From Allomyces macrogynus ATCC 38327 (taxonomy: Eukaryota > Blastocladiomycota > Blastocladiomycetes > Blastocladiales > Blastocladiaceae), in contig GG745329.1 of the NCBI GenBank assembly GCA_000151295.1, forward strand, positions 1,283,633 through 1,347,632: a stretch of DNA of 64,000 nt, given 5' to 3'. Below, piece by piece: positions 36,604 to 46,705 of the stretch. The position numbers and the translations under genes are program-made. The notes under the pieces are model-generated. The model did no database searches, was not told the origin of the DNA, and saw nothing but the letters and a program-made list of their open reading frames with translations. How positions within the stretch are numbered: the first letter of the stretch is position 1; each line of letters begins with the position of its first letter.

Positions 36604-37536
36604 ATGTCCGGCGTTCCCGCACCGCTCCTCGCGTTCGGTGTCCTCGTAATTGCGGCCGCCGCATTTGGCGCAGTCAGAGGGCTCGCCTGGTGGGTTCGCC
36701 AGCCAAGTCCGCCTGAGCAAGCCGTTGCATCCACGACTCGCGACGTGGAAAAGGCGCCCGCGCGACAGGTTCCAGCTGTTCCAGCCAAGACGCAACTGAA
36801 CACCGTGAAACCGATGCGCCCCGCGATTTGCTGCAACAAGGTCGCTCCCGTGCCCGCGGCGCACGTCAAGCAGTCACGGCACGACCCACTTCGGCGCCGG
36901 CCGAGTGCGCAAGAAGCGGCACGGTGGTCGACGGCCGCCGACGTGATTTCCAGCCGGAGCCGGAATCTCCTGCTCTCTCGGAACCGCGTCGGCCCCGCAC
37001 CAATTGACCCAACCGGCGGCGACAAGGCCTCGGTCTCGCGCTGGCTCGACGATGTCCCGGGTCCGAACGACACGATGCGCTCATTGCCGCGCTCGCGCAG
37101 CGGTCCACTTCCAACAAGTCGTATGCCCTCGACGCGCAAGCCGGCGCCGCTCGCCGTGCCCGACACGTACATGTTACCCGAATCGACGATCCCGTCGCCG
37201 ACCAGCACGGCCACGCTGACCGACGCGCCAGGCAGCCGATCGGCGTCCCCATTCCCCATGCACCACCATTCGCGCACGGCAACGGCGAGCTCGATGCACT
37301 CGCTGACGTCGGCGTGGTACCAGCACCCGGCGGTCGTGGTCCCGTCGTGCGGGTCGGTCGGTGGGGGCGTCTACTTGACATATCCCGGGGCATTTTCGCA
37401 CACGAGTATTGTCTCGTCGGCACCGGCACTCGCGCAGGCTGGGCCCGTCGCACCGCAACCGGCGCACTTGCCGCTCGCTGCATGGCATTCGAGGCCCGCT
37501 GCTTTTGCGCATCCATTTGGCTGTTCTTTTGTGTAG
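36604..37536 (+). CDS. Hypothetical N-terminally membrane-anchored protein
   Basis: Single-exon ORF of about 310 aa, not recognised as any known family. The ATG at 36604 starts MSGVPAPLLAFGVLVIAAAA, a hydrophobic segment of about 25 residues followed by GLAWWVRQ. This looks like a signal anchor or single transmembrane helix. The rest is Pro/Ser/Thr/Arg-rich, probably disordered and extracytoplasmic or cytosolic by turns, with a hydrophobic, Ala/Pro-rich stretch near the C-terminus and few Cys. An in-frame ATG at 36532 would add 24 residues ahead of the helix. The antisense strand also has a long open frame, but only this strand gives a plausible targeting signal. Function unknown. Confidence 0.55.
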   Translation: MSGVPAPLLAFGVLVIAAAAFGAVRGLAWWVRQPSPPEQAVASTTRDVEKAPARQVPAVPAKTQLNTVKPMRPAICCNKVAPVPAAHVKQSRHDPLRRRPSAQEAARWSTAADVISSRSRNLLLSRNRVGPAPIDPTGGDKASVSRWLDDVPGPNDTMRSLPRSRSGPLPTSRMPSTRKPAPLAVPDTYMLPESTIPSPTSTATLTDAPGSRSASPFPMHHHSRTATASSMHSLTSAWYQHPAVVVPSCGSVGGGVYLTYPGAFSHTSIVSSAPALAQAGPVAPQPAHLPLAAWHSRPAAFAHPFGCSFV

Positions 37537-38019
37537 GCGGTTCCAACTACATGCAAACTCGGCATCACATCATCTCCTGAACCCGTCCCACCCCACCCGT
37601 TTTGGTCCAAGCGCCCAACCACGACGGGAAACTGTCCGCCGTGGTTTGCTGGGCCTCGTCATCCCAATTTACCCTTCCTTGTGCTGAATACACTATAATC
37701 ACTTTCTTCCGCTTGTTTTGGGGCCTCTGGGCGAACAGACCGACGTGAAGTTGGTCGCAACTAGACGCTCAGATCGTTTGACGCGATCTGGTTGAATCCA
37801 CGTGCCTTGATCCACCGTTGACCGAAGTTCATTCGCGCTGCTATTGGAAAATCATCACCTCGACCACTCGACTGCCGATTACTTGCTGCAACCCGTCGAG
37901 ATCGCCTCGTCAACCCGTCGCTTGACCTCGGCCTGTAGCGTTGGGATCGCTGCCGACGCGCTTTACCAAGCCGACTGGCCCGGGCCTGCATCTTCAACTG
38001 CCCCTCAGCAACCTCGACG
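37537..38019. other. intergenic, no gene seen
   Basis: About 480 nt between two plus-strand genes. The first part has lower GC content. No supported ORF. Confidence 0.5.
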
Positions 38020-39828
38020 ATGGCCACGCAATCCACTTCACCCGCGCCCGGCGCATTCACGCTCCCGCCGATCCACCGCGGCAGCATCTCCGCCGGCACC
38101 GGTGGCGCGTCCAATGGTAGCGGCGGCACATTGCGTTCGCGCACGCCAAATGCAGCCGCGGCCGCGACGGCAGGCCCACCACCGCCCGCATCTTCAGCAA
38201 GTCCCGCGCCGGCCGACATGCCGTCCCTGACGGACGTGCACGCGCAGCGCATCCTGGCGGTGCTGAACGAAGCGATTGGCAAGCTCGAGACGCTGTTTTC
38301 GTTGCCGCCCGTCGTCGACCGGCGCGCCGTGAATATGCTGGGCAAGGAGGTCGCGACCGAGATTGACGTACGGCGGGTTCCTGGTGCCGAAATGCGAGCG
38401 GCTTGGGGCTGACGAGATTGGCGTGGATTCCAGAACTATAATACGTTCAAGCGCACTCTCGATGCCACGGTACTCCCCCGCCAGCTTCCACTCTCCACCA
38501 GCACGCGCGCACGCGCGCGCGCGCGCGCAACACCCGAGCTCACGTCCCCGCCCGCCCACCGCGGCAGTGGGCCTGCCTTTTCCTTTCCGATAGACGTCCA
38601 GTAACCAATCGGCCGCCGTCCGACGCCCCTACACCAGTCGGCGCGGCTCGCTCGCGCGCTGTTCCTGCACCATCCCGAAAAANNNNNNNNNNNNNNNNNN
38701 NNNNNNNNNNNNNNNNNNNNNNNNNNNNNNNNNNNNNNNNNNNNNNNNNNNNNNNNNNNNNNNNNNNNNNNNNNNNNNNNNNCGCACGACACGAACGCGG
38801 CCCCGTTCCCGCCCAACGTCTTGCAGCGGCTGGACTTATTCAAGCAGTTGCTCGTCTCGACTAAGTTGCTCACGCTCGAAAAGCTCACGCGGTCCGCGCA
38901 CGACGAGGAGTGTAAGAAGTTGGAGTTGGCGAAGGTTGTGGAACGAGAGAAGAAGGTGCGTGGGTTGCATTTGGTGTCGCCGGGTGCGCATTCGTCGGTG
39001 CTGATTCGGGTTGTGGTGTGCGTGAGTAGGCGCGCGCCGAGGTGGAAAACGTCAAGCTTTTGCTCGACAAGGCCAAGCGCGAGCGCGTCGCGGAGATCAG
39101 CGCCAAGAACGAGGTGATTCGCAAGCTCAAGGGTCCGTTCCATGCTGGTTTGCTTGTCGCTCCCCGTGGCTAAATCCTCACCTCGACCTCTCCTCCACGG
39201 CAGACGAGCTCAAGGATATCAAGCAGTCGGCCGAGGACGTGGCGCGCAAGCTCGAGCAGCGCACAAAAGCCAAGGAAGAGGGTGAGCACACGCAATTTTC
39301 GGAGCGCGAGCTCGTTCTGCAGACAGAAATCAAGGCTCTCCAGGCCCAACTGGCCACGCAGCTCGCCGCACACAAGGAAGAGGAACTCGCATTGCGCAAG
39401 CGTAAGTTCAAGGTGGAGAGCGAAGTCGATGCGTGGATCCAGAAATACGACCAGGACATGGACGAGAAGCAGAGCGAGCTCGACGACATCACGGCTATCT
39501 ATACCGAGGAGAAGGCGCAGCTCGACGACTTGCAGCAACGGTACGAGGAATTGGAGCGCGAGTCGAAGCGGTTGCAGGACGAGCGGCAACGGATGGAGGC
39601 GATTCGCGCGATGCAAGAGGCCGAGCGGCAGCGGAAAGCCAAGTGCGCGACGCTGATCCAGGCCACGTGGCGAGGGTTCCGCATCCGTAAGATGCTCAAG
39701 GAGCAGGTACGCGTTGCGATCGGCCTGATTCTGATCGTTGAGCACGGCACTGACGAGGACGTGCTCGACTTCTGCAGAAGGAGAAGAAGAAAAAGGGCGG
39801 CAAGAGCGGCAAGAAAAAGAAAAAGTAG
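38020..39828 (+). CDS. Dynein regulatory complex subunit DRC9/IQCG, interrupted by a gap
   Basis: Exons visible: 38020-38367, 38434-38469, then lost sequence around the N gap, then from 38783 (partial) to 38955, 39030-39132, 39204-39706 and 39778-39828. Introns are 66-74 nt where both ends are seen. The C-terminal half is a long coiled coil (NEVIRKLKDELKDIKQS, then WIQKYDQDMDEKQSELDDI). An IQ motif follows (LIQATWRGFRIRKML), then a Lys/Gly tail (KEKKKKGGKSGKKKKK). This order matches IQCG/DRC9 of the nexin-dynein regulatory complex, which links outer doublets and controls dynein arms in motile flagella. DRC10/IQCD is a less likely alternative. The N-terminus is Ala/Pro/Ser-rich and disordered. 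It runs convergently with the EME1 gene, with 111 nt between stops. Confidence 0.8.
38501..38528. repeat. (GC)n-rich simple repeat
   Basis: Alternating purine-pyrimidine CG/CA run inside a DRC9 intron, about 150 nt before the assembly gap. Such sequence is hard to sequence and can form Z-DNA. Confidence 0.8.
38683..38782. other. assembly gap of exactly 100 N
   Basis: Exactly 100 N, a conventional placeholder, so the true gap size is unknown. It falls inside the DRC9 coding region and removes at least one exon boundary. Confidence 0.99.
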
Positions 39829-39939
39829 GCGCGCAGGCCGCGGACTGGATTGGAAGGAGGGAGAAAGGACTGTGTTTGTGTCGCGACTATTTGCCATTAT
39901 CGAGCAAAACACAAGTTGCACCCACTCCCAATCGTTTAT

Positions 39940-41979
39940 TCACCGGTTGTCGCCGTAGGGTTCGTACAGCGGGTTGTCATTCATCAGAATCGAGTACACC
40001 TTGCGTGACAGGGCGGGGCCGAGCCGACGCGCGACGCGGTCGCGGAAGATCTTTGAGAAACGAGATGTTAAATTCGCGACAAGAAAGGCCGCGTCGAACC
40101 GGGAAAGCACGTCAAACTCACCTGCAGATTTTCGAGCAGCGATGGGGCCGCGGCCGGATCGGCCAGGTAGGCCTCGTAGAGCTTGCCTATGGTCGGGTAG
40201 AAGCGCGCAATCGTTTCGGCCGCGCCTTCGGAGACGCGGTCGATGCGCTTGAGGAACTTGACCCACGTGTCGCCCACGTTCTCGCCACTGCGGACTGTGA
40301 CGTCTGCGCAAATGCTGCCGCTCTTGTTCCGGGTCTTACTAAATGGGCAGGTGGACAACGACGACGAGCGAGTGAAGATGAGTCGCGCGGGGACGGGGAG
40401 CGGCCGGAGTGAGTGAAACGTACGTGTACGGCGTTGCGGCCAGCTCGAGCGTCAGTGTCGACATCAGTGCGATCGTCTCGCCAGGGTTCTTGGTCGTGAA
40501 GAGCAAGATATGGTGGACGAGCCGCCAATCTTCGATTGCATTCAGAACCTCTTGCCACTGGCCCGCGGCCGTCCTCGCCCCGGGCTCGACGCCACCAGCC
40601 GGTCCATTGCGCATATTAGCACGAAACTCGCGCTGCTCGCGCGCGCGCTCCTTCTTGACCCACGCCTCGATATCCTCGACAATCACGGCGCATTTGCGCT
40701 TGGCCATGTGCGGGCGCAGGAGGTTGGGCACGAAGTTCGGGTCGCGCTGCACGATGTCGCCGAGCGACTTGCCGTCCCACACCATGACGAGCAGTGGCTC
40801 GTCGACGGTGATCGCGTGCGGCAGCGGCACCCACATTTCCAGGTCCTCGTCATACTCGTGCTTGCGCGTGCGCTCCCAGACGATGCTGTGCGTGGGCGCG
40901 ATCGTCGCGCTTTCGACAGGTTGCGCACCGCAGTCGCGGATGGCGTTGATGATGCCGGCCGCGTTCAAGGGCGGCGAGACCAGGTCTGGGTGGTAGTAGG
41001 CGCGCAGCTCCTGGGCGTAATCTTGCTTGGTGCGCTCCTTGTTGGCGTCGCGGAAGCTCTGGCGGTCACGAGAGACGGGTGAGACACAGTCCACCCAAAC
41101 AAAAAGCGAGAAGGACAGGGAAAGTACCTTGCGCAGCTCCTTTTCCTGCTCTTTGGCGAGCTTGACCTGCTCGCGCTCTTGGCGCTTGCGCTCCTTTTCG
41201 CGCTCCTTATCGAGTTGCGCCTGCTCGCGCTCTTGCCTCTTGCGCTCCTTTTCCTCCTCCTGCAGTCGAGCTGTTGCGTCAATGCGAGTCGGCGATCTCG
41301 AAGCAAAGAACCGAAAATGACCCCACCTTTCGCCTCTTTTCAGCCGCTTTTTCGCGTTCCTACGCATATGTCATCTCAAGGGTCATTTCGGGGCCCAGTG
41401 TCGTCAAATTCGACCAAATCAGCGAACCCGCTCTTCGCGCTCGGCATCATCGAGCCGGCGCTTGATCCCCGTCGATCCAGTTCGCTGCAATGGCGCGGCT
41501 CTTGCCGGCGGCAACAGCGCGGTAAACTCGTTCGACTGCGACAATCGTGCCGCCGTCGCCGTCGCGGCCGTGACCCGTGGAGGAGGGCTGGCGCTACCGC
41601 GAATGAGTGCAGCCAACGGCGGAGCGCCCGGTCGAGACATGCGCGATCCCGAGCGTCGCGCTGTAACGGCATCGTAGTCCAATTCCGGCAAGTCGTCGAG
41701 GTCGGTCGAGCGTCGTGGCGGTGCCGCGGGTGCCGATGCGCGTGCAGGGACGGGAGCGCGTGGTGATGGCGAGATCGAGACGGCGCTACGCGGCGGAATC
41801 AGCGCGGCCGCCCAGTGATCGTCGTCGATTTCGTGCGCCTGGTCGAATGAGTAGGTGCTAGCTCTTGATACGTGGCGCGCGGGCGATGCGGGCGGCAAAG
41901 GTCGCGGGTTTGGCGGCGGTCGTCGTGCGGGGCTTGATGGCCGTGCCACAACTGGTTCGCTGGAGGACACGATGACAAT

Positions 41980-42014
<35 letters not shown>

Positions 42015-42258
42015 TATTGTCGTCCCCGTCGAGATCGTAGTGCGGAAACGGCGGTGGAGGGCGCGCGGGAGCGGCACGGGGTGGGGAAGGCGACGGAATC
42101 CAGACTGAAAGCGGGGAAGGCGAAGGGACCCATGCTGGAGGCGGGCAAGGTGGCAGGACCCGTGCTGGAACGGACGCGCGCGACGGTGGGGACGGCGGTA
42201 GCTCGGGTTCGGGGCTCGAGTCGTCCAAGATAATGAAGGCCGTGGGTCCGCGCGACAT
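39940..42258 (-). CDS. EME1/Mms4 subunit of the Mus81 structure-specific endonuclease
   Basis: Five exons on the minus strand: 41428-42258, 41128-41259, 40424-41058, 40122-40338 and 39940-40050; about 641 aa; all phases consistent. The N-terminal ~270 residues are Pro/Ser-rich, with a poly-Asp run and a SUMO-interaction-like start (FIILDD). A charged Lys/Arg/Glu helix follows. The ERCC4-type fold begins near NKERTKQDYAQELRAYY and includes GIINAIRDCGAQPVE and KRKCAVIVEDIEAWVKKE. The C-terminus holds the helix-hairpin-helix-like region typical of EME1 (RVSEGAAETIARFYPTIGKL, then RRLGPALSRKVY). EME1 is the non-catalytic partner of Mus81, which cuts branched DNA at stalled forks and recombination intermediates. 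A minus-strand AATAAA directly overlaps the stop codon (TGAATAAA), so the 3' UTR may be very short. Confidence 0.85.
41981..42014. repeat. (TCG/CGA)n trinucleotide repeat encoding poly-Asp
   Basis: Tandem TCG units on the plus strand, read as GAC/GAT codons on the minus strand, within the disordered N-terminus of the EME1-like protein. Confidence 0.85.
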
Positions 42259-42585
42259 GTTGCGACGTTTTGCAGCAAGTCGCGCGCGGATGGAGCAGCG
42301 TGCAGCGCGTCGTGAAGAGGAATATTATAAACATACAAATGAAATGTGTTGGATGCCGAGCCTGACCGCGTCGTTGCCGATCAGCCAGCGAGCGGGTGGA
42401 AAGTAAAGTCTGGTTGAACGATACCATTGGACTTGAAAACCCGACAAAAAAACCGTCTCTTTCTGGCTCTGCCCAACAGAGGAGCGAATTGATAAATGGC
42501 GCGGTCTGAACGAAGAATGGCACAGCTCAAGCGTAGCAGAAGAGCGACATCAAGAAGCAGGGAACAAATCGCACAAGCACGGGCA
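42259..42585. other. intergenic, no gene seen
   Basis: About 330 nt between two minus-strand genes. It should contain the EME1 promoter next to 42.26-42.4 kb. Confidence 0.5.
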
Positions 42586-44685
42586 TCAGCGCTGGCGCAA
42601 GGATCTGCGCAAGCCTGATTCCTCGGGGCTTGCAGCCGCCCGGGCGGATGAGCGTGTGGATCTCGTAGGCGCCGCTGTCAGGCTTGCCGTTGCCGTCCGA
42701 CTCGCCGCAGCTTGCGTGGGTCTGGCCGCGACTGCCGCTCGAGTCGATCTGGTCGAAGGCGCCGCTCGAGCTGGACTGGCACTGGCTGATGCTGCCGGCG
42801 TCGGCTGCTGGGCGGGCTCTGTGGCTTGCGCGACCGTACGGCGGCGCGCGGAGCGGCTCTCCGGAACGGGGACAGGCACCATTGCAATGACTTCGACGAT
42901 TGTCCGCGCCGTCGACCGGGTGAATCGGCGCGGCGGCGTCGCTGGCGTGTCAGATGCCGCGGCAGTAGCATGAGCCGACGACGACGAAGATGGCGACGCG
43001 GTCGCGGCACGCTTGCGCCGATGAGCCGGCTGCGTGGGTGCTGACTCGGCTGCGCCCGAAGTCGACGTCTCGCCCTCACCTGCCGCGTTACCACCATCGC
43101 CATCCTCGTCGTCACTACCGCTTTCGGCGGCCGGCACGGCGTTCAGTGCGCGAATTTCGGCCTCAAGCTCGGTCCATTTTTCCGAGTCCATCGACCGCGG
43201 CAATTCGGCAAACGGCGTCTGGCCCTTAAGCCGCTCGAGCGTGAACCGGTAGACCAAGTACCCGGACGACCCGGGCTCGCGGGTCCAATCTGTGCACTGG
43301 TACAGGCCGTCATAACTGGGGGCAGAGGCGCGAATCATTAGCGAGACGCGCCAACCAGCAACCCAATGAAGGGGCGCAACGTACCGATAGCAATTCTGCG
43401 GTGCAAACTCGAACCCCGACTTGTACCCCCGAATCACGCGAATCGGTTTCCCTGTCTCCTTGGACTTGACGAGCGACGCGTTGGTATCGTTGAACGGCAT
43501 ATCAAACGTTTGCGGCGCTGTGCGCAGATTTTTTTCCTTGCCGGGCTTGCCGCGGAGGTCGCGGCCACCCGAGCCCGTGAACGTGATCGTGTCGCCCGTA
43601 TCGACGTCCTCCGGGTACCCCTAGAGCGGCCAGAACGGTCAATTTGCGGCACAAAAAGCACGGAGACGAGCAAAAGGGTACGGACGCCGTTGACTGCGAT
43701 GCTGTAGCACCCCTCCTTGGCGCTGCCATGGATGCCGGCGACCGTCGGGCGATGCACGCCCGCGTACTGGTGTCGAAAGAGCAGCGTGAGTCGATGATGG
43801 CCAAGCGCGCTTCAGGAGCACGACAAAAAGTACACACCCCGGCGTCCTGACGAAACCGGAACAGCGCGCCAACAGGCACGTTTGGGACCGCGCCAAAGAA
43901 ATTTTGCTTGAGGGGGTGGTAGGGCAGCAGCCTCGGGTTTGTGCCGGCAGCGCGCCGCTGCTTGCCGTTGCGTTTCTGCTTCTTGCTCGACTGCTTGCGG
44001 CCAGACGCGCTGTCGTTTTCGTCATCGTCGTCGCTCGCGTCGCTCTGGAGAAGAAGTCGTCAGCACTCGCGCCCTTTTTACATCCATGATCGATGTGTGC
44101 ATACCATGAGCGCAGCACCGCGCTTTCTCGTCGACCGCCGTGGTGGTTCGCGCTCGGGCTCGTACGCGTCACTGTCGTCGCCACTGTCGCTGTCGCTCCC
44201 ACCATGGTCGTCGTCGTCGTCCTTGTGCGCGCGCGGGCCCAGCTTCTTGCGCATGGCGGCACGCCGTCCGGGCGTGGTCATGGTCGTGGGCCCGCGCTTG
44301 ATGATGGACGATGCGCGGATGCCGATGCCTGTTTGAGCGGTGTGTCAAAACAGCGATGAGAATGCATCGAGTCACTCCCTTTGGCCACGACGAGCAACAC
44401 CGTACCATCGATGAGTGCCTTAAGCCCCTGCATGTTCTCGCGGCGCTGCCGCTGCAAGTCGTCGGCGGCGTTATCTTCGTGGTCGGACCCAATCCCGGCG
44501 TCGCTGTCCTTGTCGTCCCGATCGCTGGTCATGTTGACGTCCTTGTCGCCGTCACTCACCACGTGGGCCGAGTCGGCCGCGGGCGAGCCAGGGGCATTGG
44601 CGGCGGTGGCCTTGGGCTCGGCGGCAGCAGCGGGGTGTGTGCCCTTGGGGGCGGCAATCGCGCCGGCAACGTCGGCGTCGGCCAT
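42586..44685 (-). CDS. SRA/YDG-domain protein (methylcytosine reader family), no RING
   Basis: Six exons on the minus strand: 44406-44685, 44105-44328, 43838-44044, 43686-43766, 43385-43620 and 42586-43315; introns 60-77 nt; about 585 aa. The N-terminal ~200 residues are acidic/basic and low-complexity. The SRA domain spans the middle exons: VPVGALFRFR, AGVHRPTVAGIHGSAKEGCY, GYPEDVDTGDTITFTGSGG, GKPIRVIRGYKSG and YDGLYQCTDW. It matches the SRA of UHRF1, which flips out 5-methylcytosine in hemimethylated CpG. The GSGGRD loop is kept, but the Asn-Lys-Arg finger region is different. The C-terminal ~200 residues are Ala/Ser/Thr/Arg-rich. No RING, PHD, Tudor or ubiquitin-like domain is seen, so this is an SRA-only protein rather than a UHRF1 E3 ligase. 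An upstream in-frame ATG at 44907 is possible. Confidence 0.88.
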
Positions 44686-45126
44686 GATTGGACGATTGGA
44701 CGACCGCGCAGCCCCGATCAGCGGGCAGACGGCGGCGACGGGCGCGTGGGTCGCCGCGTTGCTTGCCGTCCGAGTGCGGGCGGTTACGGGCGCTCTCGAC
44801 CGCGCGGCAGAGCGGGGTTGGTTGTGACGAGGACGAGGTGCCGAGTGTCCAACCGAGGCAAACGTCGTCGTCGCGGTTGACCTCCCTTGCTGCAGTTGCG
44901 GTGCCACGGAACTGGATCAAACCAGCGGCACTCCAATGCTCAAAGAAAATCGATAATGAAATTTGACAACGGCCACGATCCTCACATGCCGGCCAGCTCG
45001 CCGAGCCCAAGGCCAAGAAGATGCTCAAGAGTGCTTTTGTGTGCGTGTGATCTACAGCAGCCCAAACAGGGCGAAACATACATGCAGCATTACCCGGTCG
45101 GCCCGCACCTCCACGACCCTCTCCCT
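44686..45126. other. intergenic / possible SRA 5' extension
   Basis: About 440 nt. The SRA gene frame stays open upstream to 44907; the rest shows no gene. Confidence 0.45.
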
Positions 45127-46023
45127 CTAGAGCCCGAGCGCCTCGCGCGCCATCTGCACAAAGTAGGCGTGTACGCGCAGGTCCTTGGTGAGTTCCGGGT
45201 GGAACGAGGTCCCGAGCAGGTGGCCCTGGCGCACGGCCACGATGCGCTCGCCATGCTGCAATCCGTGGTCGCCATCGACCTTGCCAATCACCTGCACGTG
45301 CGGGCCGGCCACTTCCACGATTGGTGCGCGAATGAAAATGCCCTCAAATGGCTGGTCGGCCGGTGCAATCCCGTCAATCGTGAGCGGCGCAATAAACGAC
45401 TCGGTCTGCTTGCCAAAGGCGTTGCGCTGCACGGTGATGTCGAGTGCGCCCAGCAGGTTCTGCCCGCCCTGCTTGGTCTGCGTCGCCGTCGTGCTCAGCA
45501 GGATCATGCCGGCGCAGGTGCCCTATCAACGAAGCACGAGAACCGAGCAGAAGGGGGCACGTGGAAGGGTCAGGAATTGCTCGCACCTCACGCGACCACA
45601 GTGAGCAATTGGGATCAATCAGACACACGCACCCACGTCGGCTGCTTGTGCACAAACTCGCGCAGCGCGTCGAGGCACCCGGACCGCTCGGCAACGAGCG
45701 CCATGGCCGTACTCTCGCCGCCCGGAATGATCAGCGCATCAATCTGGGCCGGGTCGAGTTCAGCAGCCGTCTTGACGATGCAGGCCTCGACGGGCACGGT
45801 CTGGCCCAGCCGCTGCAGCATGTAGAGGTGCTCGGTGTAGGCGCCCTGCAGGCCTAGTGGCAGACAGATCCGAGTGCACGCGCGGATACGGTCAGTCTCC
45901 CGTTCTTCAGTCAAGTCGTGGCGCTAGGGAGCGCTGGACTGGATGCTGCCTACCGAGCACACCGACGCGGAGCGGGCGCGTCGAGTTGTTGGCCGTCGTG
46001 GACGTCGGTGCGGGAGTCGTCAT
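45127..46023 (-). CDS. Pyridoxal 5'-phosphate synthase glutaminase subunit (PdxT/SNO)
   Basis: Three exons on the minus strand: 45954-46023, 45633-45853 and 45127-45522; introns of 100 and 110 nt; about 228 aa, slightly longer than bacterial PdxT (~190). It is a class I glutamine amidotransferase that feeds ammonia to the PdxS/SNZ synthase. Motifs in order are VGVLGLQGAYTEHL, ALIIPGGESTAM (oxyanion region), GTCAGMILLS with the nucleophile Cys, ITVQRNAFGKQTESF, IRAP, and SFHPEL with the catalytic His-Glu pair. The splice at 45522/45633 is needed to recreate the GTCAGM motif. The PdxS partner is not in the window. It is divergent from the small PH-like gene at 46706. Confidence 0.92.
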
Positions 46024-46705
46024 TCTGCGTGGATAGAGGAGTGGCGCGGGACGGAAGGGACAGCGGCTGGTCAGGAGCTGTCGCAGCAATGTCGGCTCGG
46101 TTCAAGCTGCTGTGACCGCGGCAGATGCGGCAGCGCTGCAGCAGGTCGCGGTACTTGAATGGCGCGACTGGCTGTACATTTTCTCGCTTTGAGCGTTTGA
46201 TGGTGGGGTCGGGATAGCGGAGTCGAGAGGAGGGAGGGTCGATGACTGCAAAGTGGCCATGCGGGCAGCAAGCGAAGCCGATGCGGGTTGGCGTGATCGC
46301 AATCGATGGATCTGACACCTAACCGAGTCACGGCCGCATGGTCATTGCCTCAGCGAGCCGCGCCACACTGCAGAGCCGCACCGCAAGCCACGCGAAAAGT
46401 TCTGGAACACGCATCGAACAAAACTCGCGACCACCACACCGACAGCCAACGCAAATCAACGAAAAAGCAGCGTGTGCATCGCATAACCTTGCCAAACTCT
46501 CGCCAGAAAAGCCGAAACACGTCAGCACTGCACGTTTCAGAGCTCTCCAGGAAGCTCTCGCTTGCCTCGACGCTTCGCCACCCATTGCAGTACGCAGACG
46601 CGCCCCAACACCAGCTGGACTGCTCAAATACCGCACACCCTCCCGCGCTCAGCCTCACGCTCCCGGCTCTCTGACGCATCAACACCCAACCACCCGACCA
46701 ACACC
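46024..46705. other. divergent intergenic region (shared promoter area)
   Basis: About 680 nt between PdxT (minus) and the PH-like gene (plus). No ORF of merit. Both promoters are expected here. Confidence 0.5.

Noticed and set aside
36408..37277. 290-codon minus-strand frame opposite the membrane-anchored protein
   Set aside because: No targeting signal or domain. The plus-strand frame has a plausible start and transmembrane segment.
43639..44262. 207-codon Thr/Arg-rich minus frame
   Set aside because: Out-of-frame reading of the SRA gene exons, reading through an intron; it lacks the SRA motifs seen in the correct frame.
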